Source of the DNA: Hyphomicrobium sp.
Lineage (GTDB): Bacteria; Pseudomonadota; Alphaproteobacteria; Rhizobiales; Hyphomicrobiaceae
Assembly: GCF_020852195.1 (NCBI RefSeq)
Contig: NZ_JADZBI010000092.1
Span: 1 to 44,488 of the forward strand
DNA length: 44,488 nt
Direction: 5' to 3'
Numbering within the stretch: the first letter of the stretch is position 1; each line of letters begins with the position of its first letter. Of this stretch, positions 37,079 to 44,488 are shown piece after piece. The translations under genes and the position numbers were made by a program. Under the pieces are notes generated by a model. The model was not told the origin of the DNA, ran no database searches, and saw only the letters and a program-made list of their open reading frames with translations.

Positions 37079-38134
37079 ATGAGCGCCGTCCGCACGCCCG
37101 CGAAGCACTTTGCGCCTCTTGCGATCGGCGCGCCGGAACCCTACCGCACGCTGCCGGTGCGCATCGAGCGCATGATCCATTTCGTGCCGCCGCACAACGA
37201 GAAGATCCGCGCCAAGATCAAGGATATCGCATCCCAGGTGGACGTCGTGCTCGGCAACCTCGAGGACGCCATCCCGGTGGGCGACAAGGAGGCTGCGCGC
37301 AAGGGTTTCATCCAGATGGCGCGCGACAACGACTTCGGCTCGACCGGCCTCTGGACGCGCATCAACTGCCTGAACTCGCCTTGGGTGCTCGACGACGTGA
37401 CCGAGATCGTGCGCGAGGCCGGCAACAAGGTCGACGTCATCATGCTGCCCAAGGTCGAGGGCCCGTGGGACATCCACTACCTCGACCAGCTCCTGGCCCA
37501 GCTCGAGGCCAAGTACGCGGTCAAGCGGCCAATCCTGATCCACGCCATCCTGGAGACGGCCGAGGGCGTGAAGAACGTCGAGGCCATCGCCGCCGCCTCG
37601 CCTCGCATGCACGGCATGAGCCTCGGCCCGGCCGATCTCGCCGCCTCCCGCGGCATGAAGACGACCCGCGTCGGCGGCGGCCATCCCGACTATGCGGTGC
37701 TCGCCGACGCCGGTGCCGATGCGGCGGCCGAGCGCGTCCGCGCCCAGCAGGACCTCTGGCACTACACCGTCGGCCGCATGGTGGACGCCTGCCTCTCCTA
37801 CGGCCTCAAGCCCTTCTACGGACCGTTTGGCGATTTCTCCGATGCGGCAGCCTGCGAGGCCCAGTTCCGCAATGCCTTCATCCAGGGTTGCCTCGGCGCC
37901 TGGTCGCTGCATCCGACGCAGATCGACATCGCCAAGCGTGTCTTCTCGCCGGACGTGAAGGAGGTCGCTTTCGCGAGGCGCATCCTGGAGGCCATGCCCG
38001 ACGGAACCGGCGCCGTGATGATCGACGGCAAGATGCAGGACGACGCCACCTGGAAGCAGGCCAAGGTCATCGTCGATCTCGCGCGCCTAGTCGCCAAGAA
38101 AGATCCCGAGCGCGGCGCCGCTTATGGAGTCTGA
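37079..38134 (+). CDS. Malyl-CoA / beta-methylmalyl-CoA lyase-like (CitE/HpcH family)
   Basis: A 351-residue TIM-barrel lyase of the HpcH/CitE family. [20 protein letters not shown] holds the metal-binding acid pair region, [13 protein letters not shown] the CoA/substrate strand, [15 protein letters not shown] the metal-binding Glu, and [14 protein letters not shown] with DGPFGDFSD-like [13 protein letters not shown] and WSLHPTQID are hallmarks of malyl-CoA lyases. Such enzymes serve the serine cycle or the ethylmalonyl-CoA pathway, both of which fit an organism with methanol oxidation and PHB. About 30 residues precede the barrel, more than in many relatives. Other CoA-ester lyases share the fold, so the substrate is a probable, not certain, call. 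Confidence 0.72.
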   Translation: MSAVRTPAKHFAPLAIGAPEPYRTLPVRIERMIHFVPPHNEKIRAKIKDIASQVDVVLGNLEDAIPVGDKEAARKGFIQMARDNDFGSTGLWTRINCLNSPWVLDDVTEIVREAGNKVDVIMLPKVEGPWDIHYLDQLLAQLEAKYAVKRPILIHAILETAEGVKNVEAIAAASPRMHGMSLGPADLAASRGMKTTRVGGGHPDYAVLADAGADAAAERVRAQQDLWHYTVGRMVDACLSYGLKPFYGPFGDFSDAAACEAQFRNAFIQGCLGAWSLHPTQIDIAKRVFSPDVKEVAFARRILEAMPDGTGAVMIDGKMQDDATWKQAKVIVDLARLVAKKDPERGAAYGV

Positions 38135-38179
38135 TTCAGCGCACGGGCACCCGACCGTCAACTATGTTCGATAGATCGG

Positions 38180-38208
38180 TTGACATCCGCCGGGCGCTCC
38201 CTTCGAAT
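38180..38208 (+). promoter_or_regulatory. Candidate promoter of hspQ
   Basis: A perfect TTGACA at 38180-38185, 17 bases, then TCGAAT at 38203-38208, 15 bp before the hspQ ATG. The short leader makes this a tentative call; a heat-shock sigma factor could also read it. Confidence 0.35.
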
Positions 38209-38222
38209 GCGCCCTGGGGATA

Positions 38223-38615
38223 ATGGTCATGCCGCGGAAACAAGCACACGAGCAGCCGCGCCGTCGCAAGCGCAGAGCACAGACGCCAGCCGTGCGCAGG
38301 GCGAAGTATGCGCTTGGCCAGGTCGTCCGACACCGGATCTATGCCTTCCGTGGCGTCGTGTTCGATATCGATCCCGTGTTCAACAACACGGAGGACTGGT
38401 ACCTCGCGATTCCTGCCGAGAGCCGCCCGACCAAGGACCAGCCGTTCTATCATCTCCTAGCTGAGAACTCCGAGACCGAGTACATCGCCTATGTGTCGGA
38501 GCAGAACCTGCTGCCCGACGAGAGCGGGGAGCCCCTGCGCCACCCTCAGCTCGACGACTACTTCGTCGAGGATGAAAACGGCCGCTACCGCGCCGTCTTC
38601 ATCCAGCCGCACTGA
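38223..38615 (+). CDS. hspQ: Heat shock protein HspQ
   Basis: A 130-residue protein of the HspQ/YccV family (hemimethylated-DNA-binding fold). The core starts AKYALGQVVRHRIYAFRGVV and continues FDIDPVFNNTEDWYLA, QPFYHLLAENSE and YIAYVSEQNLLPDESGEPLR, all family hallmarks. HspQ acts as an adaptor or enhancer of Lon protease in enterobacteria and binds hemimethylated DNA in vitro. The first 25 residues are Arg/Lys-rich and longer than in E. coli. ATG 38223 or 38229 are both possible starts. Confidence 0.9.
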   Translation: MVMPRKQAHEQPRRRKRRAQTPAVRRAKYALGQVVRHRIYAFRGVVFDIDPVFNNTEDWYLAIPAESRPTKDQPFYHLLAENSETEYIAYVSEQNLLPDESGEPLRHPQLDDYFVEDENGRYRAVFIQPH

Positions 38616-38662
38616 TCCCACGCCACGTCCGTCGCCCCCGACGCGATGGAATAGGAGGCAAC

Positions 38663-38692
38663 GAAAAAAAGGCCGCCCCGAAGGGCGGCCTT
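38663..38692 (-). terminator. Rho-independent terminator of the IalB-family gene
   Basis: AAGGCCGCCC and GGGCGGCCTT form a perfect 10-bp stem with a CGAA loop (38669-38692). On the minus strand it is followed by a run of T. It lies between two convergent genes, just past the IalB-family stop. Confidence 0.9.
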
Positions 38693-38722
38693 GTCATGTC
38701 GCGCGAACGAGCGGCGAGCCGG

Positions 38723-39553
38723 CTACTTCTTCGGTGCATCCTTCTTCGCAGCAGCGGCGGCAGCCTCGGCCGCACCCGGCTGCGGCGGCAGCTCCTTCAA
38801 CTTCTCGGCCTTGAACTTCTCGTAGGCCTCCTGCTGGCGCTGGCGGATCTGCGCCATGAGCTGCCCGCGCGCCTTCTTGTACTCGGCGTTGTCGACCGGC
38901 TTACCGGCGAACGCATCGGTGAAGCCGTCCAGCGGAACCGGGAAGCCAATCGGCTGCGCCTGCGCGTTCATGGCCAGCACCATGATGCCACCGCCGACCT
39001 TCATCTGCTCGACGATATCCTTGGTGGCCTCGGTCTCGGCCGTGCAGCCGGAGGGATGGCAAAGCGAGAACTTGAGATCGACCGGCTTTAACTCCTTGTC
39101 GTCGATCTTCTCGTTCTTGGAAGCCTTCTCCCACTGCTCCTTCGTGTAGACTGCGGCCTTGATGCCGGGCGGAATGGCCATGCCGAGCGGGACCATGATC
39201 ATGAGGTGATCGTTGTCGCTGCCCTCGACCTGCCGGATCGCAGCCGACACTAGTACCATGCCCGAGTTGCCGTCGAGGCGCTCGTGGTGCGTGAGGCAGA
39301 TGTTCTTCTCTTCCTTGATTTCCTTGCCCTCCTTGTCGTGCTTGACCAGGGGGGACTTCTCGCAGAGCTTCACCCAGGCGCTCTGCTTGGGTGCGTCCTT
39401 GGCATCCTTGGCGGCGGGAGCGGCCTTCTCCTTGGCGTCCTGCGCATGTGCCGGACCACCGTGAGCGGCAATCCCGAGAACCAGGGCGAGAGCCGCGCCA
39501 CCCGCCAATACGCCGCGTCCCAAGCTCGTTGCGAAGCTATTTCTGTGCGACAT
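38723..39553 (-). CDS. Invasion-associated locus B (IalB) family exported protein
   Basis: A 276-residue secreted or periplasmic protein. The signal peptide ends GPAHA at about residue 37. Residues 38-58 are a Lys/Ala-rich linker, the IalB core follows (SAWVKLCEKSP, NICLTHHERLDGNSG, LMIMVPLGMAIPPGI, FSLCHPSGCTAE) with four paired cysteines, and the last 50 residues are a charged helix ending in an Ala/Lys tail. IalB proteins occur throughout alphaproteobacteria, mostly non-pathogens, and their general role is unknown; despite the name no virulence function is implied. Confidence 0.88.
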   Translation of the reverse strand: MSHRNSFATSLGRGVLAGGAALALVLGIAAHGGPAHAQDAKEKAAPAAKDAKDAPKQSAWVKLCEKSPLVKHDKEGKEIKEEKNICLTHHERLDGNSGMVLVSAAIRQVEGSDNDHLMIMVPLGMAIPPGIKAAVYTKEQWEKASKNEKIDDKELKPVDLKFSLCHPSGCTAETEATKDIVEQMKVGGGIMVLAMNAQAQPIGFPVPLDGFTDAFAGKPVDNAEYKKARGQLMAQIRQRQQEAYEKFKAEKLKELPPQPGAAEAAAAAAKKDAPKK

Positions 39554-39894
39554 AGGAAAATCGACCTTTCGTATATGAGCCAGTCCAGAAGCCGCCTGGC
39601 GTTCGCCGGCCAGCAGCTCATCCCCACTTCGCAGCGCTCAATCGGCAATTATTGGCGCGCGCCCCAGACGCTAGCAGCGTCGTCCGGCCCGGCACTAAAG
39701 CCCCGAATGAGGCAATCCCGTGACCGCAGAAACGGAGCTGGGATCTTGCACAGATCGAAACGACACGGCCGTTGCAATCCCGCCACGCAAACGCCGCGCC
39801 GATCCGCCATTGGCCTGCCCGCGTGGTGTGCTACGTGACCCTGGCGACGCGAGCGAATCCAACACCTTGCGCCGGGTATTTTAAGGAGAGATCC
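39554..39894. other. Gene-free divergent gap
   Basis: This 341-bp stretch lies between the divergent IalB-family and YejA-like genes. I see no RNA gene, repeat or convincing palindrome in it. It must hold both promoters, but none stands out. An open frame upstream of 39895 runs into it but has no signal-peptide logic. Confidence 0.6.
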
Positions 39895-41706
39895 GTGCAA
39901 CGGCTGATTTTCACGAGCCTTGTCGCGCTGGCTCAGGTCGTGGCGACGCCGGGAGCGGGGGCCTCCGAGGCGCACGCCGAGCCATCGCACGCCATCGCCA
40001 TGCACGGCGAGCCTGCTCTCCCGGCCGGCTTTCCCAATTTTCCCTACGTCGCACCCGACGCCCCCAAGGGCGGACGCGTCACGCTCGGCTCCTCGGGCTC
40101 CTTCGACAACCTCAACCCCATGATCGTGCGCGGCGAGCCCGTGCAGGGCATCCGCGAGTTCGTCATCGAGAGCCTGATGGCCCGCAGCCAGGACGAGCCG
40201 TTCACGCTGTACGGCCTCATTGCCGAAACCATCGACGTGCCCGAGGACAGAAGCCAAGTCACCTTCCGCCTCGATCCGCGCGCGAAGTTCTCGGATGGCA
40301 ACCCGGTGACGGCCGCCGATGTCCTCTTCTCCTTCGAGGTGCTGCGCGACAAAGGCCGCCCCAACTACCGCACGTATTATCGCAAGGTCGCCAAGGCCGA
40401 GGCGCTGTCGGAGCGCGAGGTACGCTTCGTGTTCGCCGACGCCGAGGACCGAGAGCTGCCGCTGATCCTCGGCCTGATGCCGATCCTGCCGCGTTACGCC
40501 ATGGATGCCGAGCGGTTCGAGGAGACGACGCTCAGCCCCCTGATCGGCTCCGGCCCCTACCGCATCGCCGACATCAGCCCCGGCCGTTCGATCACCTACC
40601 GTCTGAACCCGGACTATTGGGGCCGCGACCTGCCCGTCAACCGCGGGCGCTTCAACTTCGACGAGATCCGTTTCGAGTATTTTCGGGAGGGCGCCACCCA
40701 GTTCGAGGCGTTCAAGACCGGCGCCATCGATCTGCGGGTGGAGGATGATCCTGCCCTGTGGGCCAAGGGCTACGATTTCCCCGCCGCCAAGGACGGGCGC
40801 ATCCAGCTCGAGGAGATCGCGATCGGCCTGCCGGCCGGCATGACGGCGCTCGTCTTCAACACGCGCCGGCCCGTGTTCGCCGACCCGCGCGTGCGCGCGG
40901 CGCTGATCCACCTGTTCAATTTCGAGTGGGTCAACAAGAGCTTCTTCCACGGCCTCTACAAGCGCAGCCAGAGCTATTTCGAGCGCTCGATGCTCTCCTC
41001 GGCCGGACGTCCCGCGGACGCGCGCGAGCGCACGCTGCTCGCACCGTTCCCGGACGCCGTGCTGCCTGAGATTCTGGACGGCACTTGGCGCGTGTCCGAA
41101 AGCGACGGCACACCCCAGAACCGCTCGAACGCGCGGCGCGCCTTCGAGATGCTGGCGGAGGCCGGCTTCACGTTGACGGACGGCCGCCTCGTCGAGACCG
41201 CGACCGGCAAGTCGCTCACCTTCGAGATCCTGGCCGCGACCACGAGCCAGGAGCGCCTGCTCGGCGCCTTCAAGGGCGACCTCGCCAAGATCGGCATCAC
41301 GGCCCGCATCCGCGTCGTCGACAGCGCGCAGTATCAGTCGCGCCTCAAGGACTACGACTACGACATGATCCAGTTCACTTGGCCGTCGTCGCTGTCGCCG
41401 GGCAACGAGCAGCTCTTCCGCTGGTCGTCGCGCGTCGCCGACGATCCCGGCTCCTACAATTACGCCGGCGTCAAGAACCCCGCCGTCGACGCCATGATCG
41501 CCGCCATGCTGGCCGCCGAAGGCAACGACGACTTCGTCTCCGCCGTGCGCGCCCTCGACCGCGTGCTGCTCTCGGGTCAATATGTGATCCCGCTTTTCCA
41601 CCCGCCGGCGCAGTGGGTCGCCTCCTGGCGGCGTCTCGCGCACCCGGAGCGCATGCCGCTGTTCGGCTTCAACCTCGACACTTGGTGGATCCGGCCGCAG
41701 AACTAA
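39895..41706 (+). CDS. Periplasmic peptide-binding protein, YejA-like
   Basis: A 603-residue extracellular solute-binding protein, family 5. The GTG at 39895 follows AAGGAG at a proper distance and opens a signal peptide ending SEAHA at about residue 28. FPNFPYVAPDAPKGGRVTLG and the late DLDTWW-like FNLDTWWIRPQN are typical of YejA, the binding protein of the YejABEF importer of oligopeptides and microcin C. WPSSLSPGNEQLFRWSS is also a family mark. The usual yejBEF genes are missing here; the next gene, 29 bp downstream, is an acyl-CoA synthetase. It must therefore work with a transporter encoded elsewhere. Confidence 0.88.
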   Translation: MQRLIFTSLVALAQVVATPGAGASEAHAEPSHAIAMHGEPALPAGFPNFPYVAPDAPKGGRVTLGSSGSFDNLNPMIVRGEPVQGIREFVIESLMARSQDEPFTLYGLIAETIDVPEDRSQVTFRLDPRAKFSDGNPVTAADVLFSFEVLRDKGRPNYRTYYRKVAKAEALSEREVRFVFADAEDRELPLILGLMPILPRYAMDAERFEETTLSPLIGSGPYRIADISPGRSITYRLNPDYWGRDLPVNRGRFNFDEIRFEYFREGATQFEAFKTGAIDLRVEDDPALWAKGYDFPAAKDGRIQLEEIAIGLPAGMTALVFNTRRPVFADPRVRAALIHLFNFEWVNKSFFHGLYKRSQSYFERSMLSSAGRPADARERTLLAPFPDAVLPEILDGTWRVSESDGTPQNRSNARRAFEMLAEAGFTLTDGRLVETATGKSLTFEILAATTSQERLLGAFKGDLAKIGITARIRVVDSAQYQSRLKDYDYDMIQFTWPSSLSPGNEQLFRWSSRVADDPGSYNYAGVKNPAVDAMIAAMLAAEGNDDFVSAVRALDRVLLSGQYVIPLFHPPAQWVASWRRLAHPERMPLFGFNLDTWWIRPQN

Positions 41707-41735
41707 CGGGCCGGCCAACCGCAGAACAAGACCGA

Positions 41736-43310
41736 ATGGACCTGCCGCTCTACACGCCCGCCAACAATCCGCCCTTCAACATGGCCCGCTACTGCCTCGC
41801 CGGCGCGGCCGCGGCGGCGCCGGACAAGCCGGCGCTGATCGTCATCGGCGACCCCGACGCGGCACCGTCCGAGATCTGGACCTACGCCGACCTCGAGGAC
41901 GCTGTCCTACGCACGGCAGGCGCGCTGCGCGAGTTGGGGCTCGCTCCCGGCGACCGCGTGATGATCCGCCTCGACAACACGAGCGCCTACGCGATCCTCT
42001 TCTTCGGCGCTGTGGCGGCGGGCCTCGTCGCGCTCCCCGCGTCGAGCCAGCTCACGGACCGCGAGGCGCTGTTCCTGCTCACCGACAGCAGCACCGCCAC
42101 CCTTGCCTGCACCTCGCCCCTGTCAACGGGCACAACCGAATCTCCTCCCCCCTTGCGGGTGAGGGCTAGGGAGGGCGGAAATCCAGAACATCGGCCGTCG
42201 GGGAACGCGCCGCTCGCGCTCTCGCCGGACGATGTCGCGCGGATGATGCGCGAGGGCCCGCGCATCGACTACACGCCCACACGTGCCGAGGATCCGGCTT
42301 TCCTGATCTACACCTCCGGCACCACCGCCTATCCGAAAGGCGTGCTCCACGCCCACCGCTCGGCCCTCGGGCGCCGTCCGATGTATCAAGGCTGGTACGG
42401 CATCTCGGCCGCCGACCGCGTGCTGCACGCCGGCGCCTTCAACTGGACCTTCACGCTCGGCGTCGGCCTCACCGACCCGTGGGCCAACGGCGCCACCGCC
42501 ATCGTCTACACCGGCGAGAAGGACCCGGCCCTCTGGCCGACCCTCATCGAACGCACCGAGGCGACACTGTTCGCCGGCGTGCCGGGTATCTTCCGCCAGA
42601 TCCTGAAATACACGGACCTCCGCCCCGCCACGATGCCGACGCTGCGCCACGCGCTGATGGCCGGCGAGGCCCCGCCGCCAGACCTGTTCGAGGAGTGGAC
42701 CACCTGCACCGGCAGGGACCTCTACGAAGCCTTGGGCATGAGCGAGATCTCGACCTACATCTCGACCGGCCCCGGCGTGCCGAGAAAGCCCGGCACCGTC
42801 GGCAAGGCACAGCCCGGCCGCCGCGTTGCTATCCTGCCGGTAGACGGCGCCGACGAACCGCTTCCACCCAACAGCGACGGCCTCATCGCCGTGCACCGCT
42901 CGGACCCCGGCCTGATGCTCAGCTACTGGAACCGCCCGGCCGAGCAGGCCGAGGTGCTGCGCGGCGACTGGTTCGCGGGCGGCGACCTCGGCCGCATGGA
43001 CGCGGACGGCTACATCGCCCACCTCGGCCGCAACAACGAGATCATCAAGGCGCTCGGCTACCGCGTCTCGCCGATGGAGGTGGAAGCCGTGCTCGCGACA
43101 CACCCCGACATCGCCGAGGTCGCCTGCGCCGAAGTGGTCGGCGCCTTCGTCGTGTTGAAGCCCGGCTCGCCCACCGACAGCGCGAACATCCTGGCCTTCG
43201 CCGCCGAACGCCTCGCCGCCTACAAGTGCCCGCGCGAGATCCGCTTCGTCGACACCCTCCCCCGCACCGCCAACGGCAAGATCAAACGCTCGGCGCTCGT
43301 CAGCTTCTGA
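41736..43310 (+). CDS. AMP-forming acyl-CoA synthetase with an in-frame repeat insertion
   Basis: A 524-residue member of the ANL ligase superfamily, related to benzoate- and medium-chain acyl-CoA ligases. It activates a carboxylic acid with ATP and joins it to CoA. The P-loop is LIYTSGTTAYPKG, the A5 motif YEALGMSE, the A7 motif GGDLGRMDADGYIAHLGR, and the catalytic Lys is in PRTANGKIKRS near the end. Between the N-terminal strand and the P-loop is an unusual stretch (residues about 136-155: ESPPPLRVRAREGGNPEHRP) that is encoded by a copy of an intergenic repeat. The frame stays open across it. The acid substrate is not predictable. It may be co-transcribed with the peptide-binding gene. Confidence 0.88.
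   Translation: MDLPLYTPANNPPFNMARYCLAGAAAAAPDKPALIVIGDPDAAPSEIWTYADLEDAVLRTAGALRELGLAPGDRVMIRLDNTSAYAILFFGAVAAGLVALPASSQLTDREALFLLTDSSTATLACTSPLSTGTTESPPPLRVRAREGGNPEHRPSGNAPLALSPDDVARMMREGPRIDYTPTRAEDPAFLIYTSGTTAYPKGVLHAHRSALGRRPMYQGWYGISAADRVLHAGAFNWTFTLGVGLTDPWANGATAIVYTGEKDPALWPTLIERTEATLFAGVPGIFRQILKYTDLRPATMPTLRHALMAGEAPPPDLFEEWTTCTGRDLYEALGMSEISTYISTGPGVPRKPGTVGKAQPGRRVAILPVDGADEPLPPNSDGLIAVHRSDPGLMLSYWNRPAEQAEVLRGDWFAGGDLGRMDADGYIAHLGRNNEIIKALGYRVSPMEVEAVLATHPDIAEVACAEVVGAFVVLKPGSPTDSANILAFAAERLAAYKCPREIRFVDTLPRTANGKIKRSALVSF
42141..42196. repeat. Repeat element inside the acyl-CoA synthetase gene
   Basis: CCTCC, CCCTTGCGGG, TAGG, AGGG, ATCCAGAAC and CGGCC follow each other with the same order and nearly the same spacing as in the intergenic repeat at 31893-31949. 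Here the sequence is read as protein, in a frame that avoids the TAG in GCTAGGG. Confidence 0.7.
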
Positions 43311-43371
43311 CCTGAAGCGGACCTCACCGTCATCAGGCGAAGTCGAGATCGCCCCCATGACGGGGTATGCA

Positions 43372-43770
43372 CTATTTAGAACACTTAGCGCAGCGGCAGC
43401 TTCCTGCCAGATGCATCTCGAAATACTCCTCGCCGTAATCGTAGGAAAGCTCTTCACTAGGCTCGATGTTGCGGAGCGCGAAAATATAGACGCGCCGTTT
43501 GTGGATATCGATCTCGCAATTCGGCGCGCAGGAGTGGTTGATAAAACGGGCGGTATTCTCCGGGATGTTCCCGTCGATCATGCTCGTATCGCTCGTCCAG
43601 AAGAGATACTTCCCGCGATTCTCCTTCCTCTGCTTTGCGGTGGCGGGACGTCCGAGGTATTCGATGACGCATGAACCCTTGGGTATGCGGTCCTGAGTAA
43701 AAAGTCCCCTGCCGCTGTGCGAACGACGGACCGTAAGACGGAATGGCGCAGGTACGAAGCGACGCTTCAT
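43372..43770 (-). CDS. Small SET-domain protein (lysine methyltransferase fold)
   Basis: A 132-residue protein that is almost only a SET domain. GRGLF at residues 20-24, IEYLG near 36, RFINHSCAPNCE at 75-86 (cofactor and pseudoknot motif), ELSYDYGEEYF at 107-117 with the catalytic Tyr, and a post-SET cysteine cluster (Cys125, Cys127, Cys130 with Cys81) are all present. SET enzymes methylate protein lysines with S-adenosylmethionine; the bacterial target is not known. By eye its GC is lower than its neighbours. It lies alone between the synthetase and mfd. No signal peptide. Confidence 0.9.
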   Translation of the reverse strand: MKRRFVPAPFRLTVRRSHSGRGLFTQDRIPKGSCVIEYLGRPATAKQRKENRGKYLFWTSDTSMIDGNIPENTARFINHSCAPNCEIDIHKRRVYIFALRNIEPSEELSYDYGEEYFEMHLAGSCRCAKCSK

Positions 43771-43930
43771 CGGGAACGGATACCATCATTTTTGATCAAT
43801 CCGGCGTCCATATGTGAGCGGCATCAAGCAGACATCAGCCAATCGACGGCGGATTGTCTAGCTGCGCAAGACCGCGGATGTCCGCTCCTGGCCCCTAGCA
43901 GACGATCGGCATTAACAGGCAAGCCGCGAC

Positions 43931-44488
43931 CTAAGCCGCCTTGGCGCCCTTGGCGGCGATCTCGGCCAGGGCCGACACGAGCCCACGCACGCCCTTGAAG
44001 CGCACCTCCGGCTGGTCCCAGTCGCCGCGGAAGACGAGCTTGTGGTCGGGCTGCAGCTTGGCAAGCCCACGCGACGCCTGCAGGAATTGCGCGAGCCCCT
44101 GCGCGTTGGCGAACTGGTTGCGGTGGAACGTGACCACGGCGCCCTTCGGCCCCGCATCCACCTTGGCGATGCCGGCCGCACGGCAGAGGCCCTTGATCTC
44201 CATCACGTCGAGCAGATGCTCGACCTCCGCCGGCAACTCGCCGAAGCGGTCCACCAGCTCGGCCGCGAAGGCGTCGATCTCGGCCCGCGTCTCGAGCGCC
44301 GACAGCCGCCGGTAGAGCCCGAGCCTGAGTTGCAGGTCGGCGACGTACGTCTCCGGAATAAGCACCGAAAGCCCGATCGCGATCTCCGGGCTCCACTTGT
44401 CGTCGCCTTCGCCGAGGTCGCCGCCCTTCATGGCCGCGACGGCCTCCTCCAGCATCGACTGGTAGAGCTCGAAGCCGACTTCCTTGAT
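43931..44488 (-). CDS. mfd: Transcription-repair coupling factor Mfd, C-terminal part
   Basis: The last 185 residues of a protein whose start lies beyond the right edge. KEVGFELYQSMLEEAVAAMK is the end of the helicase region, and WSPEIAIGLSVLIPETYVAD followed by LRLGLYRRLSALETRAEIDA is the TRCF regulatory domain that holds Mfd inactive until it meets stalled RNA polymerase. It ends in a Lys/Ala tail (AAKGAKAA). Mfd removes stalled polymerase and recruits UvrA to lesions. The 160 bp between it and the SET gene show no gene or clear terminator. Confidence 0.93.
   Translation of the reverse strand: MKEVGFELYQSMLEEAVAAMKGGDLGEGDDKWSPEIAIGLSVLIPETYVADLQLRLGLYRRLSALETRAEIDAFAAELVDRFGELPAEVEHLLDVMEIKGLCRAAGIAKVDAGPKGAVVTFHRNQFANAQGLAQFLQASRGLAKLQPDHKLVFRGDWDQPEVRFKGVRGLVSALAEIAAKGAKAA

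Noticed and set aside
43317-43366. Terminator after the acyl-CoA synthetase
   Set aside because: CCCC and GGGG around CATGA give only a very short stem with no T-run on either side.

Overview
The window looks like chromosome of a high-GC alphaproteobacterium, most likely in the Hyphomicrobiales. The evidence is gene content: an XoxF-type (lanthanide) methanol dehydrogenase, an intracellular PHB depolymerase, a malyl-CoA/methylmalyl-CoA lyase-like enzyme, an IalB-family protein, HspQ, a DUF2126/ATP-grasp/alpha-E/transglutaminase operon, and dispersed intergenic palindromes of a kind common in this group. No rRNA, tRNA, phage, insertion sequence or CRISPR array was seen. The genus cannot be named from the sequence alone.

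Bases 1-19468 form one large polyamine region. On the minus strand, two tandem putrescine-binding-protein genes (potF), the ABC transporter potGHI and the start of puuB are read leftwards. A divergent FadR-type GntR regulator follows. A plus-strand cluster of nine genes then encodes a gamma-glutamylpolyamine synthetase, a putrescine aminotransferase, PuuD, a second synthetase, PuuC, GabD, GabT, an omega-amino acid:pyruvate aminotransferase and MmsA. Together they take putrescine through the glutamylated (Puu) and transaminase routes to GABA and succinate, and should take beta-alanine (from spermidine or diaminopropane) to acetyl-CoA. An identical palindrome, TGTGATCACA, lies upstream of both potF copies and of the catabolic cluster. 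The first synthetase is cut by a single in-frame TAG in an otherwise intact reading frame.

Bases 19488-28486 hold a TetR regulator divergent from a DUF3313-type lipoprotein, an orphan xoxF with its terminator and a 5' hairpin, an MltB-like lytic transglycosylase, a short-chain dehydrogenase, alanine dehydrogenase divergent from an Lrp/AsnC regulator, and a NarX/MoxY-type histidine kinase with no response regulator beside it.

Bases 28496-35310 are a minus-strand operon of three large genes: a transglutaminase-DUF2126 protein, a circularly permuted ATP-grasp fused to alpha-E, and a small transglutaminase. This is a widespread system of unproven function, predicted to make or attach a peptide.

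Bases 35573-44488 carry phaZ (with a possible PhaR-type site), a malyl-CoA lyase-like gene, hspQ, an IalB-family gene, a YejA-like peptide-binding protein followed by an acyl-CoA synthetase (whose coding sequence has absorbed a copy of an intergenic repeat), a small SET-domain protein of lower GC, and the 3' end of mfd.
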